Part shown: piece by piece, positions 1-11,048 of the stretch
Layout of the letters: the number at the start of each line of letters is the position of its first letter
Numbering within the stretch: position 1 is the stretch's first letter
DNA from: Dugong dugon
Lineage: Eukaryota; Chordata; Mammalia; Sirenia; Dugongidae
Direction of reading: 5' to 3'
Assembly (NCBI GenBank): GCA_030035585.1
Contig: CM057468.1
Span: forward strand, 55,734,145-55,798,144
Length of the DNA: 64,000 bases
The notes under the pieces: model-generated
Told to the model about the DNA's origin: nothing
Seen by the model: the letters and a program-made list of their open reading frames with translations, nothing else
Database searches by the model: none
Translations under genes and position numbers: made by a program

Positions 1-200
1 CCCCAGTGTGGTGAAAACAAGACATTTGACTGTGAAGCAAATGCTGGCGGTTTGAGTCCACCCACAGGTGCCTCAGAAGAAAGGCCTGGCAACCTAGTCC
101 TGAAAAAATCAACCATTGAAAATCCTATGGAGCATGGTTCTATTCTCACACACGGGATACCCATGAGTCAGAGTCAACTCGAGGGCAACTTTTTTTTGTT
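1..200 (+). repeat. AfroSINE (diverged, left edge of window)
   Basis: A tRNA-related SINE read in the sense direction. A degraded B-box-like stretch (ggtttgagtccacc) is followed by the family body (aggcctggcaacctagtcctgaaaaaatcaaccattgaaaatcctatggagca, broken up here for length into its recognisable parts: 'aggcctgg', 'ccattgaaaatcc', 'tatggagca') and the RTE-like tail 'atgagtcagagtcaactcgag'. The head may begin before base 1. It is strongly diverged from the other copies, so it is an old insertion. Family name is from memory. Confidence 0.75.
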
Positions 201-469
201 TTGTTTTAACATGTTTATGGCTCCACTGGCTTCTGATCCAGGTAAGCAGCAGATCTCGGCTGTGTCTCTCTGGATGGGATTATCTCTCCAGATTTCAAGG
301 TGGTTGTTTTCTCTACAGCTTCAATTCTCTATTAGGTCCAAGAAAGGTCATTAGTTTTCAGCTTACCCAGTTTTTCTTGCTGTCAGGAGGGAGTAACAAA
401 TTCTAAGCTCTTAATATATCAGAGCTGAAACAGAAAGTATACCAATTTGTTTTTGAAAAAGTTGCAAGG
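201..469. other. Unassigned, probably old repeat
   Basis: After a T-rich tract this stretch reads like conserved interspersed-repeat sequence (around 'ggatgggattatctctccagat'-type text at 273-296 and 'aggtccaagaaaggtcatta' at 334-353), but I cannot place it in a family. No gene is apparent. Confidence 0.3.
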
Positions 470-1790
470 TCAGTTCACTACAATCAAGACTGTCTTTCGA
501 ATAAATGACGCTGAAACTATTGCATATCATATGCGACTGATGAGCCTCAAGGTAAATCTCGCTCCGAATACAAAATACTAACCCAAAATGGGTCATAAAT
601 CTAAGTGTAAAACTATATAACTTTTTGAACAAAACATAGGTGGAAATATTTCTGACATTGATTGAGGCAACAGGGTACTTGTATACAACACCTAAGAATT
701 TTTCTGTTCATAAAAAAAAATTACAAATTGGATTTCATAAAATTAAAAACTATTGCTTTGTGAAAGTCACTGTTTGGAGAATGAAAAGACAAGCTACAGA
801 CTGAGAAAATATTTACAAATCACATATCCAGCGAAGAACTTATATACCGAATATATAAGACGTCTCAAACTCAATAATAAAAAAAAATTAAAGGTCCAAT
901 AAAATAGTCCATAAAAGTTTTGAACAGACACTTCACCAAAGAAGATACAAGAATGGCAAGTATGTACATGAAAAAAATGCTCATCATTGTATTAGTATTA
1001 GAGTAATGCTAATTTTAACAAAATGAGCTACTACAGCAGTTTGACTAGTTTCATGGCTACACCCCTATTAGTGTGTAGCAATTTGACTAGTTTTATAGCT
1101 ACAAATAAAACAAAACAAAATGAAACAACCTGACAATATCAAACTATGAAGTACTGGCAAGGGTGAAAAACAGCTAGGTCTCTCAAGCACTGCTGATGGA
1201 AATGAAAAATATACAGCCACTGTGAAAACAGTTTTGCAGTTTTCTATAAACTTAAAAATACACTTATCATATAAGTGTATATGGTAATCCTACTCCTAGC
1301 ATTAACCCTGGAGATATTAAAACTTATATTTAAAAAAAATACCCAAATATTTATAGCAGCTCTGTTCATAATAGCCAAAAACTTGAAACTGTGCAAATAT
1401 ACTTCAGTGGATCAAATGAACAGCCAAACAATGGGATACTGTTCAGCCATTTAAAAAAAAAAAAAAATCATTGATACATATGACAATATATTTGAATCTC
1501 AAAGGAAGTATGCTAAGTGAGAGAAACCAGTCTCAAACAGTAACATACTGTATGATTTTATTCACATGGCGTACTGGAAAAGACAAAACTATCCATATGG
1601 GGAAAAGATCTGTGGTCGCCAGTGGTTAGCCATAGGGGGAGGTTTGACTACAAAAGGGCAGCAAGGCAAAATTGGTTGGCATGATGGAACTGTTCTGCTT
1701 CCAGATTGTGGTATTAGTTAGACAAATCTATACATGTATTAAAACTCAGCTGTACACCCAAAAAATAAATTTTACTGTATTTAGTTAAAA
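470..1790 (+). repeat. Old L1 (L1MA/L1MB type) ORF2 end and 3' UTR
   Basis: The text follows the C-terminal part of mammalian L1 ORF2 in DNA form: 'aaaatgggtcataaatctaa' near 595, 'atgaaaagacaagctacaga' near 781, 'acttcaccaaagaagata' near 930, 'tttatagcagctctgttcat' near 1350. It then runs into an L1M 3' UTR (tactggaaaagacaaaact, ggtcgccagtggttagcc) ending near the A-rich tract at 1780. No open frame survives, and there are many indels. It is 5'-truncated and old, typical of L1s that predate the split of placental orders. Confidence 0.85.
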
Positions 1791-1799
1791 AAAATTATG

Positions 1800-3179
1800 C
1801 TGATAAAAATTCTTTTGTTGTTAACATTAAAAATCAATATATCTTATGTTTTATTCTTTTTCCCATTTCTGCATGCACTATCTTAAAAAAAAAACAAAAA
1901 AAAACCTAAATATATGCAGAGTGTTTTAACACCCAAAGTGTCCATCAGTGAGAGAAATAGGAATATGTGTTTGTGTATAAGACATACAATTTTGATAACT
2001 TCTCCTAGTTTTGGGGACCTTTTTCTGCACCATTGTGTGCTCAAAGAAATACAGTTAAAGTACTTGGGCTACAAAAACATCCGCCTAATTTTACGGGTTC
2101 AAATTTACTTCTTTCAAGCTCTTAAAACACTTCTCAAATAGTCCAATTTACTCTTAAACTTATCCAGAATAGAAGCATCTCCATTTTTCTGAGTTAAACC
2201 ACCAGTTTTTCAAAACAATTCAATCAATATTTCTTTCCTTATGTATAATCTGAACTCTTTCATAATGGCATTTGTATTTTCTTTCAGTTTGAATTTTTAA
2301 AATTGCTTTTTATGATATTAATCCAAGTGACCTGTTTGTATGGATAATTTCCCTGATAACATGTTATCCCTAGTATCTTCTATATGAATGCATTGTTAAT
2401 AAAAATATACCAACTCTTTGAGTGGGGACCCAGAAAACCCCAAGGTTGCTGATTGTAGCTTTCCTGACTTTTAATAGAATTCTTTCTGCCTGAAAAATCC
2501 CCTTTGAAGCAGAGATGGCCAGTAAGTTTTGATGGTTTCTGCAAAATGTTTAGAACATCTCCAAAGCATTTCTCTTTCATTTTCCCTAGAAGTAACCACC
2601 TCGAGGAAATCAAGAAATTGTGATGCTTTCTCCAGAGAGGGCATCCATTACCTCATATCGTATTTTTTATATACTTGACTATTTTGATAAATATGATGCT
2701 AGCCTACTCCCTAAGCAAAGTTATTCCCACCCTTCAGCTTTTCCTCTTAGGTGCTTTCAAGATATTATACGTAGATTAACTAAGCACTCACCAGGTACCT
2801 TAGGATGTAATAACAAAGAATTTTCGGTCCATGAATAACTCCTGTTGGATCTTCTCCAATTTGTTCACCTTGATTTTCATCAAATTACTTAAAATCCTAC
2901 CTAACATTTTAAGCAAAGTCTAATTTATTCTTACCTAAGGTGAAATCTATCTTCTAACTCATGACAGTTTATACTACATATATACATATATATATCTCCC
3001 AGGATTTCTTAAACTTTTTTGACAATAGCAATATATTCTTAACTGCTCGTTTTATATAAAGTTAATACTATTTATCATTTTTTAGGTAAGTCCTTCTTAA
3101 GCAATTTGTAAAATTTGCTTTCTTTGTAACTGATTCACTTTTCCCTTGCCATGCAAACAGTAATGCTTCTCAGAGTGTG
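1800..3179. other. No recognisable feature
   Basis: AT-rich sequence with short A or T tracts and a small TA/CA-type stretch at about 2973-2996. The open frames seen (about 75 codons) are chance-length and have no family resemblance. Confidence 0.6.
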
Positions 3180-3372
3180 CATGGGTTTGGATTTGGGCCA
3201 AATTTGGCTCAAATCTTCGTGAAGATTACTTAACTCTGAACTTCTTTATTTCTCATCGCTCAAGTGAGGACAATAAGATCTATCTGATGGGGTGTTAAAA
3301 GGTTTACAGACAGTATAGGAAAAAGGTTTGGCCCCGTGGCTGGCAATGGTTGGCCCACAGTTAATGGCAAGT
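3180..3372 (+). repeat. MIR (probable)
   Basis: The order of elements fits MIR: 'gattacttaactctgaacttc' (3224-3244), a decayed 'cctcatctgtaaaatgaggata' block as 'tcgctcaagtgaggacaata' (3256-3275), then 'gatggggtgttaaaaggttt'. Highly diverged, as expected for this ancient tRNA-derived SINE. Confidence 0.5.
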
Positions 3373-3816
3373 ATTTGAAACATCAATAACTTCTGCAACC
3401 CATAGATATAGATCATTTTCCTTTTCTGTCAAAAGGGAATTCAGCTTCTTAACAGATGTTCTTTGGTCTAGCATCTAAGAAAACTTTCTCCTTTCAATAT
3501 ATATTTACATACTTTAGAGATTTTCTTTTAAAACAAAAAAAAAAAAATCTTAATAATTGCTATATTGAAAACAAAAAAATCTCAAGATAAAATATTTTTA
3601 CTATTAAACTTCAGATGATTACCAACAGAACTTTAAATTAAAAATCATAATGGCTGAAGATATTTCAAGCATAATTTTTATTTGTTTGTTTGCAATTCTT
3701 TGTTTAAACATTGGGTTTCCTTTCTTCATAAACACAACACTTCTGTTAGCAAGTATTCTTTTCCTTATGGTATATCCATGATTTAAAATTATTTATATTA
3801 AATATATATATGCATA
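3373..3816. other. No recognisable feature
   Basis: AT-rich unique-looking sequence with a poly(A) tract at about 3534-3547. I see no gene or assignable repeat. Confidence 0.6.
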
Positions 3817-4002
3817 TGTTGCTGTTGAGTCAATTCTGACTCATGGAGACCCCGTGTGTACAGAATAGAACTGCTCTACAGGGCTTTCAAAAGTGTGACC
3901 TTTCAGAAGCAAATTGTCAGGCCTGTCTTCTGAGGAAAATCTGGCTTAGTCTGAACTACTAACCTTTCAGCTAGCAATCATCAACTGCTTAACCATTTGT
4001 GC

Positions 4003-4004
<2 letters not shown>
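3817..4004 (-). repeat. AfroSINE, diverged
   Basis: Antisense copy. The complement of the tail comes first (gctgttgagtcaattctgac), then 'aatagaactgctctacaggg', the spacer 'gaagcaaattgtcaggcctg', and the complement of the tRNA-like head at 'aactgcttaaccatttgtgcca'. Its right edge runs directly into a CA microsatellite. Confidence 0.85.
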
Positions 4005-4039
<35 letters not shown>

Positions 4040-4045
4040 ACACAC
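4005..4045. repeat. (CA)n microsatellite
   Basis: About 40 bp of CA dinucleotides with one GA interruption, lying between two antisense AfroSINEs. Confidence 0.95.
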
Positions 4046-4050
4046 GTATA

Positions 4051-4206
4051 AAAAACCTTTTTGCCATCAAGTTGATTTCGACTCATAGCAACCTTATAGG
4101 GCACGGCAGAACTGCCCCATAGGGTTTCCAAGGAGCAGCTAGTGGATTCAAACTGAAAACCTTTTGGTTGGCACCTGAGCTCTTAACCACTGCACCACCA
4201 GGGCTT
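4051..4206 (-). repeat. AfroSINE
   Basis: A well-preserved antisense copy: 'gccatcaagttgatttcgac' tail complement, 'gaactgccccatagggtttc', 'tggattcaaactg' (B-box complement) and the terminal 'accactgcaccaccagggct'. Close to the family consensus and so younger than its neighbour at 3817-4004. Confidence 0.92.
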
Positions 4207-5149
4207 CACACATATATGTATGCACATATATATTATATTAACTTTAGTTCTTAATTTTGACTTTTGTAAAATTTTAGCTAGTCTCCGGCTTGTTTTTTAT
4301 TAGAGAAATAGAATCCAGCACCTCTATTCTAAATTTAAAATGCATTTTTAATCAATCTATGTGTATTAAAATTAGTCAATAATGTCCCATAGTGAGGATG
4401 TGTGTGTTTTATTCTTCTCGTAGACCTGTTTTCGCCAAATTAAATAAAAAAATTGCTTTTGTGTGATGATTACTTGGAAAGTCTTTGTTATAAATTGACA
4501 CATTTTCTAGCATATTCTTCAGCGAGAAAAAGTAAAGGAAAAAAGCTATCTCAGAGTCAATGAATTTGTAATTATTTCTTTGTTGGTGAAGAAATTTCTG
4601 TGCATTTTTCACACTCTGCCACAGGGTGGAGTATTGCTTTAAATATGGGACCTTTTCACCAGGTGCGTTCATAATGAGATTAGCTCTGTTACATAAGTAA
4701 ATAGTGAAATAAAGTTTTGGTGAATGTTGAAACAATTTGGGTACTAAAACTCAAACTAAACTAAAGTTTTGAGCACTATAGGACCCATCTGAGTTACTGT
4801 TCATATATGATTAAGAACAAATATTAAACATAAATATTTCATTCAATGGCTCCAACAAGAGAAAGCAGTTTACTCCGGTGATATGAAGACTTCACGATAG
4901 ATTTTTGAAATGTTATTTAACTTTCGTGAAATTGTGTTTTTCCTTTTTTCCTCAAAGGCAGGAGTGTTGTCATTGTGTACTGTTTCAAATATATATACAT
5001 AAAATTTTGTGGTAACAGTACAATCTGTGCTTGAAAAATACTTACTGAATTTTATTGCATTATTTTGAAAATAAGGCTGTGCTACTGATTTGCTTTAGAA
5101 TATCACGCTAAAGACTCAACTTACTAAAAAGAGTGTTTATTGACACTAG
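4207..5149. other. No recognisable feature
   Basis: AT-rich flank between an AfroSINE and a young-type L1. The longest antisense open frame here (108 codons at 4409-4735) shows no domain or family motif and AT-biased codons, so I do not call it a gene. Confidence 0.6.
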
Positions 5150-5165
5150 AGAATTCCTAACCAAG
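5150..5165. repeat. L1 target-site duplication, left copy (16 bp)
   Basis: agaattcctaaccaag. An exact copy lies at 6952-6967, immediately after the L1 sequence stops. The two copies delimit a single insertion of 1786 bp. Confidence 0.9.
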
Positions 5166-6951
5166 AGACTTCTGGCAACTTCTAGCAGAAGCACTACACC
5201 GTCCCTCCACAGCAAAGATCTGAAAAACTAAGCCAAACAGAGAAAACAGCAATCCTGAAACCCTAAAACATCAAATGAAGAGATAAAGAACTCAGTCAAG
5301 CACCAAATGTAGTGAGAAAACTGACAGAGAACAGAGAGCAAGGAGAGGTTCATGCAGAGGTCCGCTATCAGCTAATGCAGCACAGGTCCGCCATCTTGGA
5401 CTCCTATCAGAGACCCGCAAATGGGGGTATGAGAAAACAGCTTCACGGAGCTTCCAGCAGGAGACAGAACAACTGGTAATTGGCCATATATGCTTTCCCA
5501 CCCCCCACCCTCCTTCACCCCTACTCGGCGTCCTCTGCTTCCCACGGGCACAGTCTCTTGGCCTGGAAGTACCGGCTGCTTGGATTCCACCGGCCAGCAC
5601 TGGCCGACTCCCTGAGTGCCATTTGTTGGCTGCTAGTGTTGCTTTTTTCCCTTCTTTTGATTTCTTCCTTACCTCTCACCACCTCCTCCTCCTTTCGCTT
5701 AAACACCTGGCTCCGTGTGCCATCTTTGCTTCTTCCTAAGGGGCTGCGGGGCCCCATCTGAGTGTGGAACTGCTTCCCAGTCTGGGTTGCCACACTGGTG
5801 GGATCTCGGGGCTTTTGTTTGTTTATTTTGAATTGTTTGTTTGTTTTCTTTTCCTTTTCTCAAGATGGGAGCCCATTCTGGCCGGGTAGTGCTACGCGGC
5901 TTGGGACCTACCCCCTCAGCTTGTGCAAATGAGCAGAGGTATACCTGAGGGCATTTCTTTTCTTGTGGGTATTTTTTTTCTGTGTTTTTTGGGGCTTTTC
6001 TTTTTTCTTTTTTTTTTCTAATTTGTTTTGCTTTCTTTTCCCTCTTTTTTCCTTTTTGTCGTTCTTCATTACTCAGTTTCTCATCTCTCTGTACCTTCCT
6101 TCTCTTCCTGTCCCCTGAATACCTGGTGCTGAATACCTCTACTTCTTCTAGCCAGGCTGTACTGCAACACTTGGGAACAACTTCTCCAGACCTTGTAGCC
6201 ACACCGGTGGGATCCCTGGGAGCTTTGCTGTTCTTTTTTCTTTCTAATTTTTATTTATTCATGCTTTTTTATTTTCTTCTTCTTCTTCCCCTTTTTGTTT
6301 TTCTCCATTTCATAGTCTCTCATCTCTCCACTCCAATGGCAAGCTCCCCTAGCACTCTTTTTTGTTTGTTTGTATGTTTTTGGCTCCTGTTCCTCTCTCC
6401 TCACTCCCATATCCATCTTAGCTCCACACATCACAATCCCCCACTCCATCCTGCCTACATGCACCATGCACTTAACATCACACCACCAAGCAGCACAGGC
6501 ACGGCCTACTAGAACCTGCTCTGCACTGATTACCGACCCGCCCTGGTGGCTGTAGTCAGTGCCACAAACAACCCAACCCAGAACTCCTCTTCAGCTAGAC
6601 CTGCCCTGCTGTACCATACCTGAGCGACTGACCCTGCCAATTAGAGAAAGAGGGGAAAAGTATCATGCCCACAGACAAGCAAACAACAAAGAACACACCG
6701 CCTGCCTGCTCAGACATAGCCAAATAATAAAAAAAGGATGAAACAAATTTACAATCAATAAATGAGAAAAATAACTACTGAATGCCCCCAAAGACAGCAG
6801 ACAATATCAAAACATTTACAAAAACAGGACGGGATGGTTCCAGTAGGCATCCAAAATAAAACACCAGATGACTTTCCAGTGGAAGAAAAGGTACTAGAAT
6901 TACCTGCTAGGGAATTCAAATCTCTAATACTCAGAATTATCCAAGAGTTGA
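5166..6951 (+). mobile_element. Lineage-specific L1, 5' UTR plus start of ORF1, 3'-truncated
   Basis: The first bases align with the 5' ends of the L1s at 60.8 kb and (inverted) 25.1 kb; shared landmarks are 'caccgtccctccacagcaaa', 'catcaaatgaagagataaag' and 'aactcagtcaagcaccaaat'. The element carries one promoter monomer (about 5531-5825), the T-rich central 5' UTR, and the ORF1 start at 6782. An extra base just after the ATG shifts the frame. ORF1-like sequence in the correct frame (FPVEEKVLELPAREFKSLIL) then runs to 6951, where the L1 ends abruptly. ORF2, 3' UTR and poly(A) are absent. The 16-bp TSD directly abuts both ends. Confidence 0.9.
5531..5825 (+). promoter_or_regulatory. Single L1 5' UTR promoter monomer
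   Basis: Homologous to the tandem units at 61183-61980: it runs from 'cctctgcttcccacgggcac' to 'gggatctcggggcttttgtt'. Here the unit is present once, followed by the T-rich tract. It is far poorer in CpG than the 60.8-kb copies, consistent with methylation-driven decay. A promoter role is inferred from its position at the start of a LINE 5' UTR. Confidence 0.6.
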
Positions 6952-6967
6952 AGAATTCCTAACCAAG
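6952..6967. repeat. L1 target-site duplication, right copy (16 bp)
   Basis: Exact match to 5150-5165. It follows the L1 sequence 'ccaagagttga' without any A-rich tail. Confidence 0.9.
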
Positions 6968-7450
6968 GCATAAAGTCAAAAGTTGACTCTTTTCAATCAT
7001 TCTTGTTGCTTTTAGCATACAATAAGCACAAATTAGCTCCCTAGAAGCTAAGACCTCTTGGGAGATTTTGATAGACTTGGGGTCTTGAAATTACATCTCC
7101 ATGACATCTCTGCCTGAGCACCCGTGTTTGCTACTTGATAGGCTAATGGCAGGAGCTGTAACTGGTCAGCAACACAAATAGAATACAAACAGGATGGTCA
7201 ATTATGCAGGGAAATAAAGAATGAATGCTTCAATATTACTCAGTGGCTAGGGTCTAAGAGCTCTAGGAGAGGGCACTGAAGTCTTCTAAATGGTGTGCAT
7301 AATTTACACCAAAATGCATCAGAACCCCATCCAGATATCTATCTTCCGAAAATATTTCAACATTTGAGCATTGGACTAAGTGAGAAAAAAAAAAAAATTT
7401 CCTAACTTCCCATCTTACCCCAGCATATATGTGGAGCTAAGATAAAGAAA
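6968..7450. other. No recognisable feature
   Basis: Unique-looking sequence with a poly(A) tract at about 7384-7398. No gene is visible. Confidence 0.6.
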
Positions 7451-7608
7451 GTACCAAACCAAAAACCAAACCCATTGCTGTGGAGTCAATTCTAACTCAT
7501 CGTGACCCTATAGAACAGAGGAGAATTGTCCCATATGGTTTCCAAGGAGTGGCTGTTGGATTCGAACAGCTGAACCTTTGGTTAGCAGCCGAGCTCTTAA
7601 CCATTGTA
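7451..7608 (-). repeat. AfroSINE
   Basis: Antisense copy with tail complement 'ccattgctgtggagtcaatt', 'gaccctatagaacagaggag', B-box complement 'ggattcgaacagctgaacc' and 'gagctcttaaccattgt'. The head end is slightly truncated. Confidence 0.92.
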
Positions 7609-8090
7609 ATGGAAAACAAATTCAAATTTGAGAAGAAAAGATGATGACATTTAAGCCCATTATTTTCAGAACCAAAGAGTTGTTTAATTTTTCTTTTTAC
7701 AATTGCTGATTACTAAGAAATCAAAAATTTCTGTGTTTAGCCCAGCAAACTTGATAGAATATTTGTCCAATAATCCTAAGAATCCAACAAAACTGGTAGT
7801 ACCTTAATTCCTTTAGTTTAGGTAAGATTTTCTTTTTTTTCAAAACAGTTATTCCTCAGCCCCGTTTTTCTTCCTGGTGACTAATGTTATCTCTGCCTCC
7901 CCTCCCCAACCCCAGCTGTAACATAGTCACATTTCAAGCTCTACTTCTGCAACACATGACAGGTGCTCCAAAGTAATTTCAAATCCTCAGAGAATGGAAG
8001 AGAATCTTTAATATGTTGGTTCAGTACTTGTTTGTTGCTTATATCACCACCACAGTAACCCACCAAGTTTCTACTTAAATACCTCAGGGC
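7609..8090. other. No recognisable feature
   Basis: No gene or assignable repeat seen. Confidence 0.6.
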
Positions 8091-8297
8091 TTAAAACCAA
8101 AACCATGGCCTTCTAGTCAATTCTGACTCATAGCACCCTATAGGACAGAGTAGAACTGTCCCATAGAGTTTCCAAGGCTGCAATCTTTATGGAAGCAGAC
8201 TATCATATCTTTCTCCCTCAGAGTGGCTGGTAGGTTTGAACTATCAACCTTTCAGTTAGCAGCCTACTACTTAACTACTGCGCAACCAGGGTTCTTC
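8091..8297 (-). repeat. AfroSINE, long-body subtype
   Basis: Antisense copy. Besides the usual tail and head it has the extra internal block 'gctgcaatctttatggaagc' / 'agactatcatatctttctcc'. Similar blocks occur at 9497-9667 and 32197-32388, so at least two body subtypes exist in the window. Confidence 0.9.
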
Positions 8298-8860
8298 CTA
8301 AGGACTTGGGCTCATATCATTTCCATAGTTAACCCATTCCATCATTTAGGGACTTTGCTGAAATGGTCTTCACTGTGAGGAGCTGAAACCTTTTTCCTTC
8401 TGCTCCTTTAGTTCATCGTATGAAGTACACACAAAACAAGCCTAAACTCCTGTCATACAAGAGTGCATGCTTTTAAAGGAAGCTCTGTGTCTTTTCTGAA
8501 CTAACTATGCTCAGTCTTTTCCATTTTTCCACACAAAAAGGCTTTGAGAACATTGCTCAGCTGATAGCTCTCTTCTGGAAATGTTCCAGCCTGGGAATAT
8601 TACTCCTAAGATATAAACCCAGCTCTCTAGAACATTTGAATAGCTCCAGGTTTATCATTTTAGAAACTACTAATGAAGAAATGAAGGAAGATTGGCTTTA
8701 CTTTTTTCTTCATAAGCTCACTGTAGCCTCTTCCCTCTAAGTACTAATGAACCTATTTTGTAATAATACATTTAGTTCTCTAGATTTCTGAGTACATTGC
8801 AAAGGAAAAAGTAATCATTATACTACCCTAATAGAAACACTATTATGATTTTCCAATGTG
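8298..8860. other. No recognisable feature
   Basis: A 77-codon open frame at 8507-8740 (+) has no recognisable motif. Nothing else is visible. Confidence 0.55.
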
Positions 8861-10080
8861 TTTCTTCATGCTCTATTGTGTATTATTTATTAAGGTTTTT
8901 AAAAGTTTTTATAAAGTTAAAGTAAATTCAGAAGAAAACATTCATATTCTCACCCTTACAGCATAATTAATGTACACATTTTGGGCTAAATTTTTCCTTT
9001 TTTTATTGTAAGCAGTTTTTAATATATTTTGTATATATACAATTTCACATCCTACTATATGGACTTATTATATGAGCATTCACCCATGCGATTACATGGT
9101 ATTTATAACTATCATTTTCATGTCACTGAACCATTTCCCTAAAGTGGCTTCCATTTTTCCCCAATTTGCTACATTTAATTTGGATGTAATATTCATATTC
9201 ATCTTTATATATAAAATTCTGTCTTTATATAGTTTTACTTATTTAGGTTAGGAAATTGGAAACAATGGGTCAAACACTATAAACTTAGAAACTTTGTAGA
9301 TACTGCTGATTACCTTTCAAAAATCGGTTAGAGCAATTTGCATTGCCATCAGCAGTAAATATCCATTTCACTTGGTACTTTTTAGCACTAGTTATCATTT
9401 TTCAATGTCTACTAGTTTAATAAGAAAAAAGTGGCTTGATTATTTTGTTTTACACTCCTTTAATTACCCCAATGCTTACTGTTTACTTGTCCGTATGTTG
9501 GTTGTTGTTGTTGTTGCTGTTGAGTCAATTTTGACTCATGGTGACCCCATGTGATGGGGTAGAACTGCCCCATAAGGATTTCTTGGCAGTAATCTTTTTG
9601 GAAGCAGATTATCAGGTCTTTCTTTCACTAACCTTTCAATTAGCTGCCCAGGGCTTAACTGTTGCAGGACTCGTTATATGTTTATTAGCTGTCTTTCTTC
9701 TTTTATCAATTATCTGCCCATGTTATTTGTCTGTTTATCTACTGAGATTTTACTATTTTATCATCTATTTTAAGAGCCATCTTTAAAATATTAACTAATT
9801 TTTGCCCAAATTTGTTGCAGACTTTGTATCTTTTTATTTTAATAACATTTTCATTTATGGAAGTTTAGTTATCTATGCAGTCCTAACTTTCTTATTTCTT
9901 CTGTTATCTTAAATTATTCTTTCCAAATGCTCTATCCCATATTCTCTAATCTGTCTATGGATTTTTTTTTTCATTTAATTATTTGATCAATTTCTAATTT
10001 AGTTTGCAATTTAGAATAAGATTCAATACTGATTTATTTTTGTGAAATCACTAAATATTTATTTACAGCAGTGACACTGA
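8861..10080 (-). repeat. Old L1 (L1M type) ORF2/3' end, interrupted by an AfroSINE
   Basis: The complement of L1 ORF2 C-terminal sequence is visible at 9310-9480 ('caatttgcattgccatcagc', then 'agttatcatttttcaatgtc' and a 'ctccttt'-type block). Flanking T-rich text fits the distal ORF2/3' UTR. No open frame remains. The AfroSINE at 9497-9667 lies within it. The outer boundaries are approximate. Confidence 0.55.
9497..9667 (-). repeat. AfroSINE
   Basis: Antisense copy beginning with a (gtt)n tail, then 'gctgttgagtcaattttgac', 'gtagaactgccccataagga', 'gtaatctttttggaagcaga' and a short head complement 'cagggcttaactgttgca'. The (gtt)n/(aac)n tail is shared with RTE copies. Confidence 0.88.
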
Positions 10081-10796
10081 CATCCTTTGGCCTCACCTCT
10101 TTTTCCTAGATAACAAGGAACCCTCACTCACTCCATTCATTGAAGGTGTGGGTCTCACAAACAGCTCTTAAGTTCTCCTGATACCATTCTTTCAACTTTA
10201 CTAATGAGTCTTCAAGGGAAGGAATCTCCAGACAAATTGCTGAATACCTTGGCAAAACAACACTTTGTTTTATCACACAAGTGTTCCTCCATGTTAAATG
10301 TGAGTGCCATCCTGAGAGCTGGGTCACACCACACCTAGAAACTAGAACCTCAGATCTGTGATGGTTGTTGTTATTGCGCTTGTTTGCTTTTGTTTCCCGC
10401 TCAGATCTTGTTTCTGAGTCTCTTCGTTTTCTCCAATAGTGATTTCTTTCATGATATTTTTCTTTTTCCCGTCTACATTTTCTTGTCCATTGAACGTGAT
10501 TATATACTTGTGGGCTTGCTTCCCTGCATGAGGATTGAGCTCCGATTCTTTCTAGCTGGGCTTCTGAGCCTATGAAAATCAGGAGATCTAGTTAATATTG
10601 GGGAAGAGGTAATAGAGGATACATCTAAACTTTGTTAACCCAGGTTATTTATAATGCAGTTTCAGTTCTAACTTGGCCAGACCACCCACTAAAATATTCT
10701 TACCAGACTTCAACAGTAGATCTAAAACTTCCAATTTACCCCTAAACAAGCACAATCTTTTCAATCTGCCTGTTCATCTATCTATCTAATTAATCA
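10081..10796. other. No recognisable feature; one weak open frame
   Basis: An antisense open frame at 10124-10327 (67 codons) contains an acidic, helix-like C-terminal half (LVKLKEWYQENLRAV). It is too short to call: it could be chance, or a decayed exon or retrocopy. I see no poly(A), splice context or known family. Confidence 0.4.
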
Positions 10797-11041
10797 CAGA
10801 GGCAGTAATGGAAAGTGGTTACAATCTTGGCCTCTGGAATCAGAAAGATCTAGGTTTGAATTCTAGCTCTGCCAATTCCTAGCACTGTGACTCTGGTCTA
10901 AGAGAAGTAAATTCTCCAGATATGAGTAATAGCTTCTTCAAATGTCATTCTGATGATTAAAGGAGATGATTCCTTACATTCTGAGCATGGTGCCTGGTGA
11001 ATAATAAATATCCAGCAGTTTTAGATATTAATTATTGCTGT
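10797..11041 (+). repeat. MIR
   Basis: Nearly complete. The tRNA-like start 'tggaaagtggttacaatctt', B-box region 'ggtttgaattctagctctgc', core 'tcctagcactgtgactctgg', and 3' part 'gatgattaaaggagatgatt', 'gagcatggtgcctggtgaat' and 'aatatccagcagtttt' occur in order. Confidence 0.88.
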
Positions 11042-11048
11042 TTTTGCT

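Noticed and set aside
3817-4206. Two adjacent AfroSINEs with a CA tract as a composite element
   Set aside because: Both are antisense, but they differ much in age and subtype. The CA tract could have grown from a SINE end, and no shared TSD frames the pair.
5699-6512. Overlapping 167- and 176-codon frames on opposite strands
   Set aside because: They lie in the T-rich, low-complexity 5' UTR of the L1 and show long runs of K/R or F/L. No domain.
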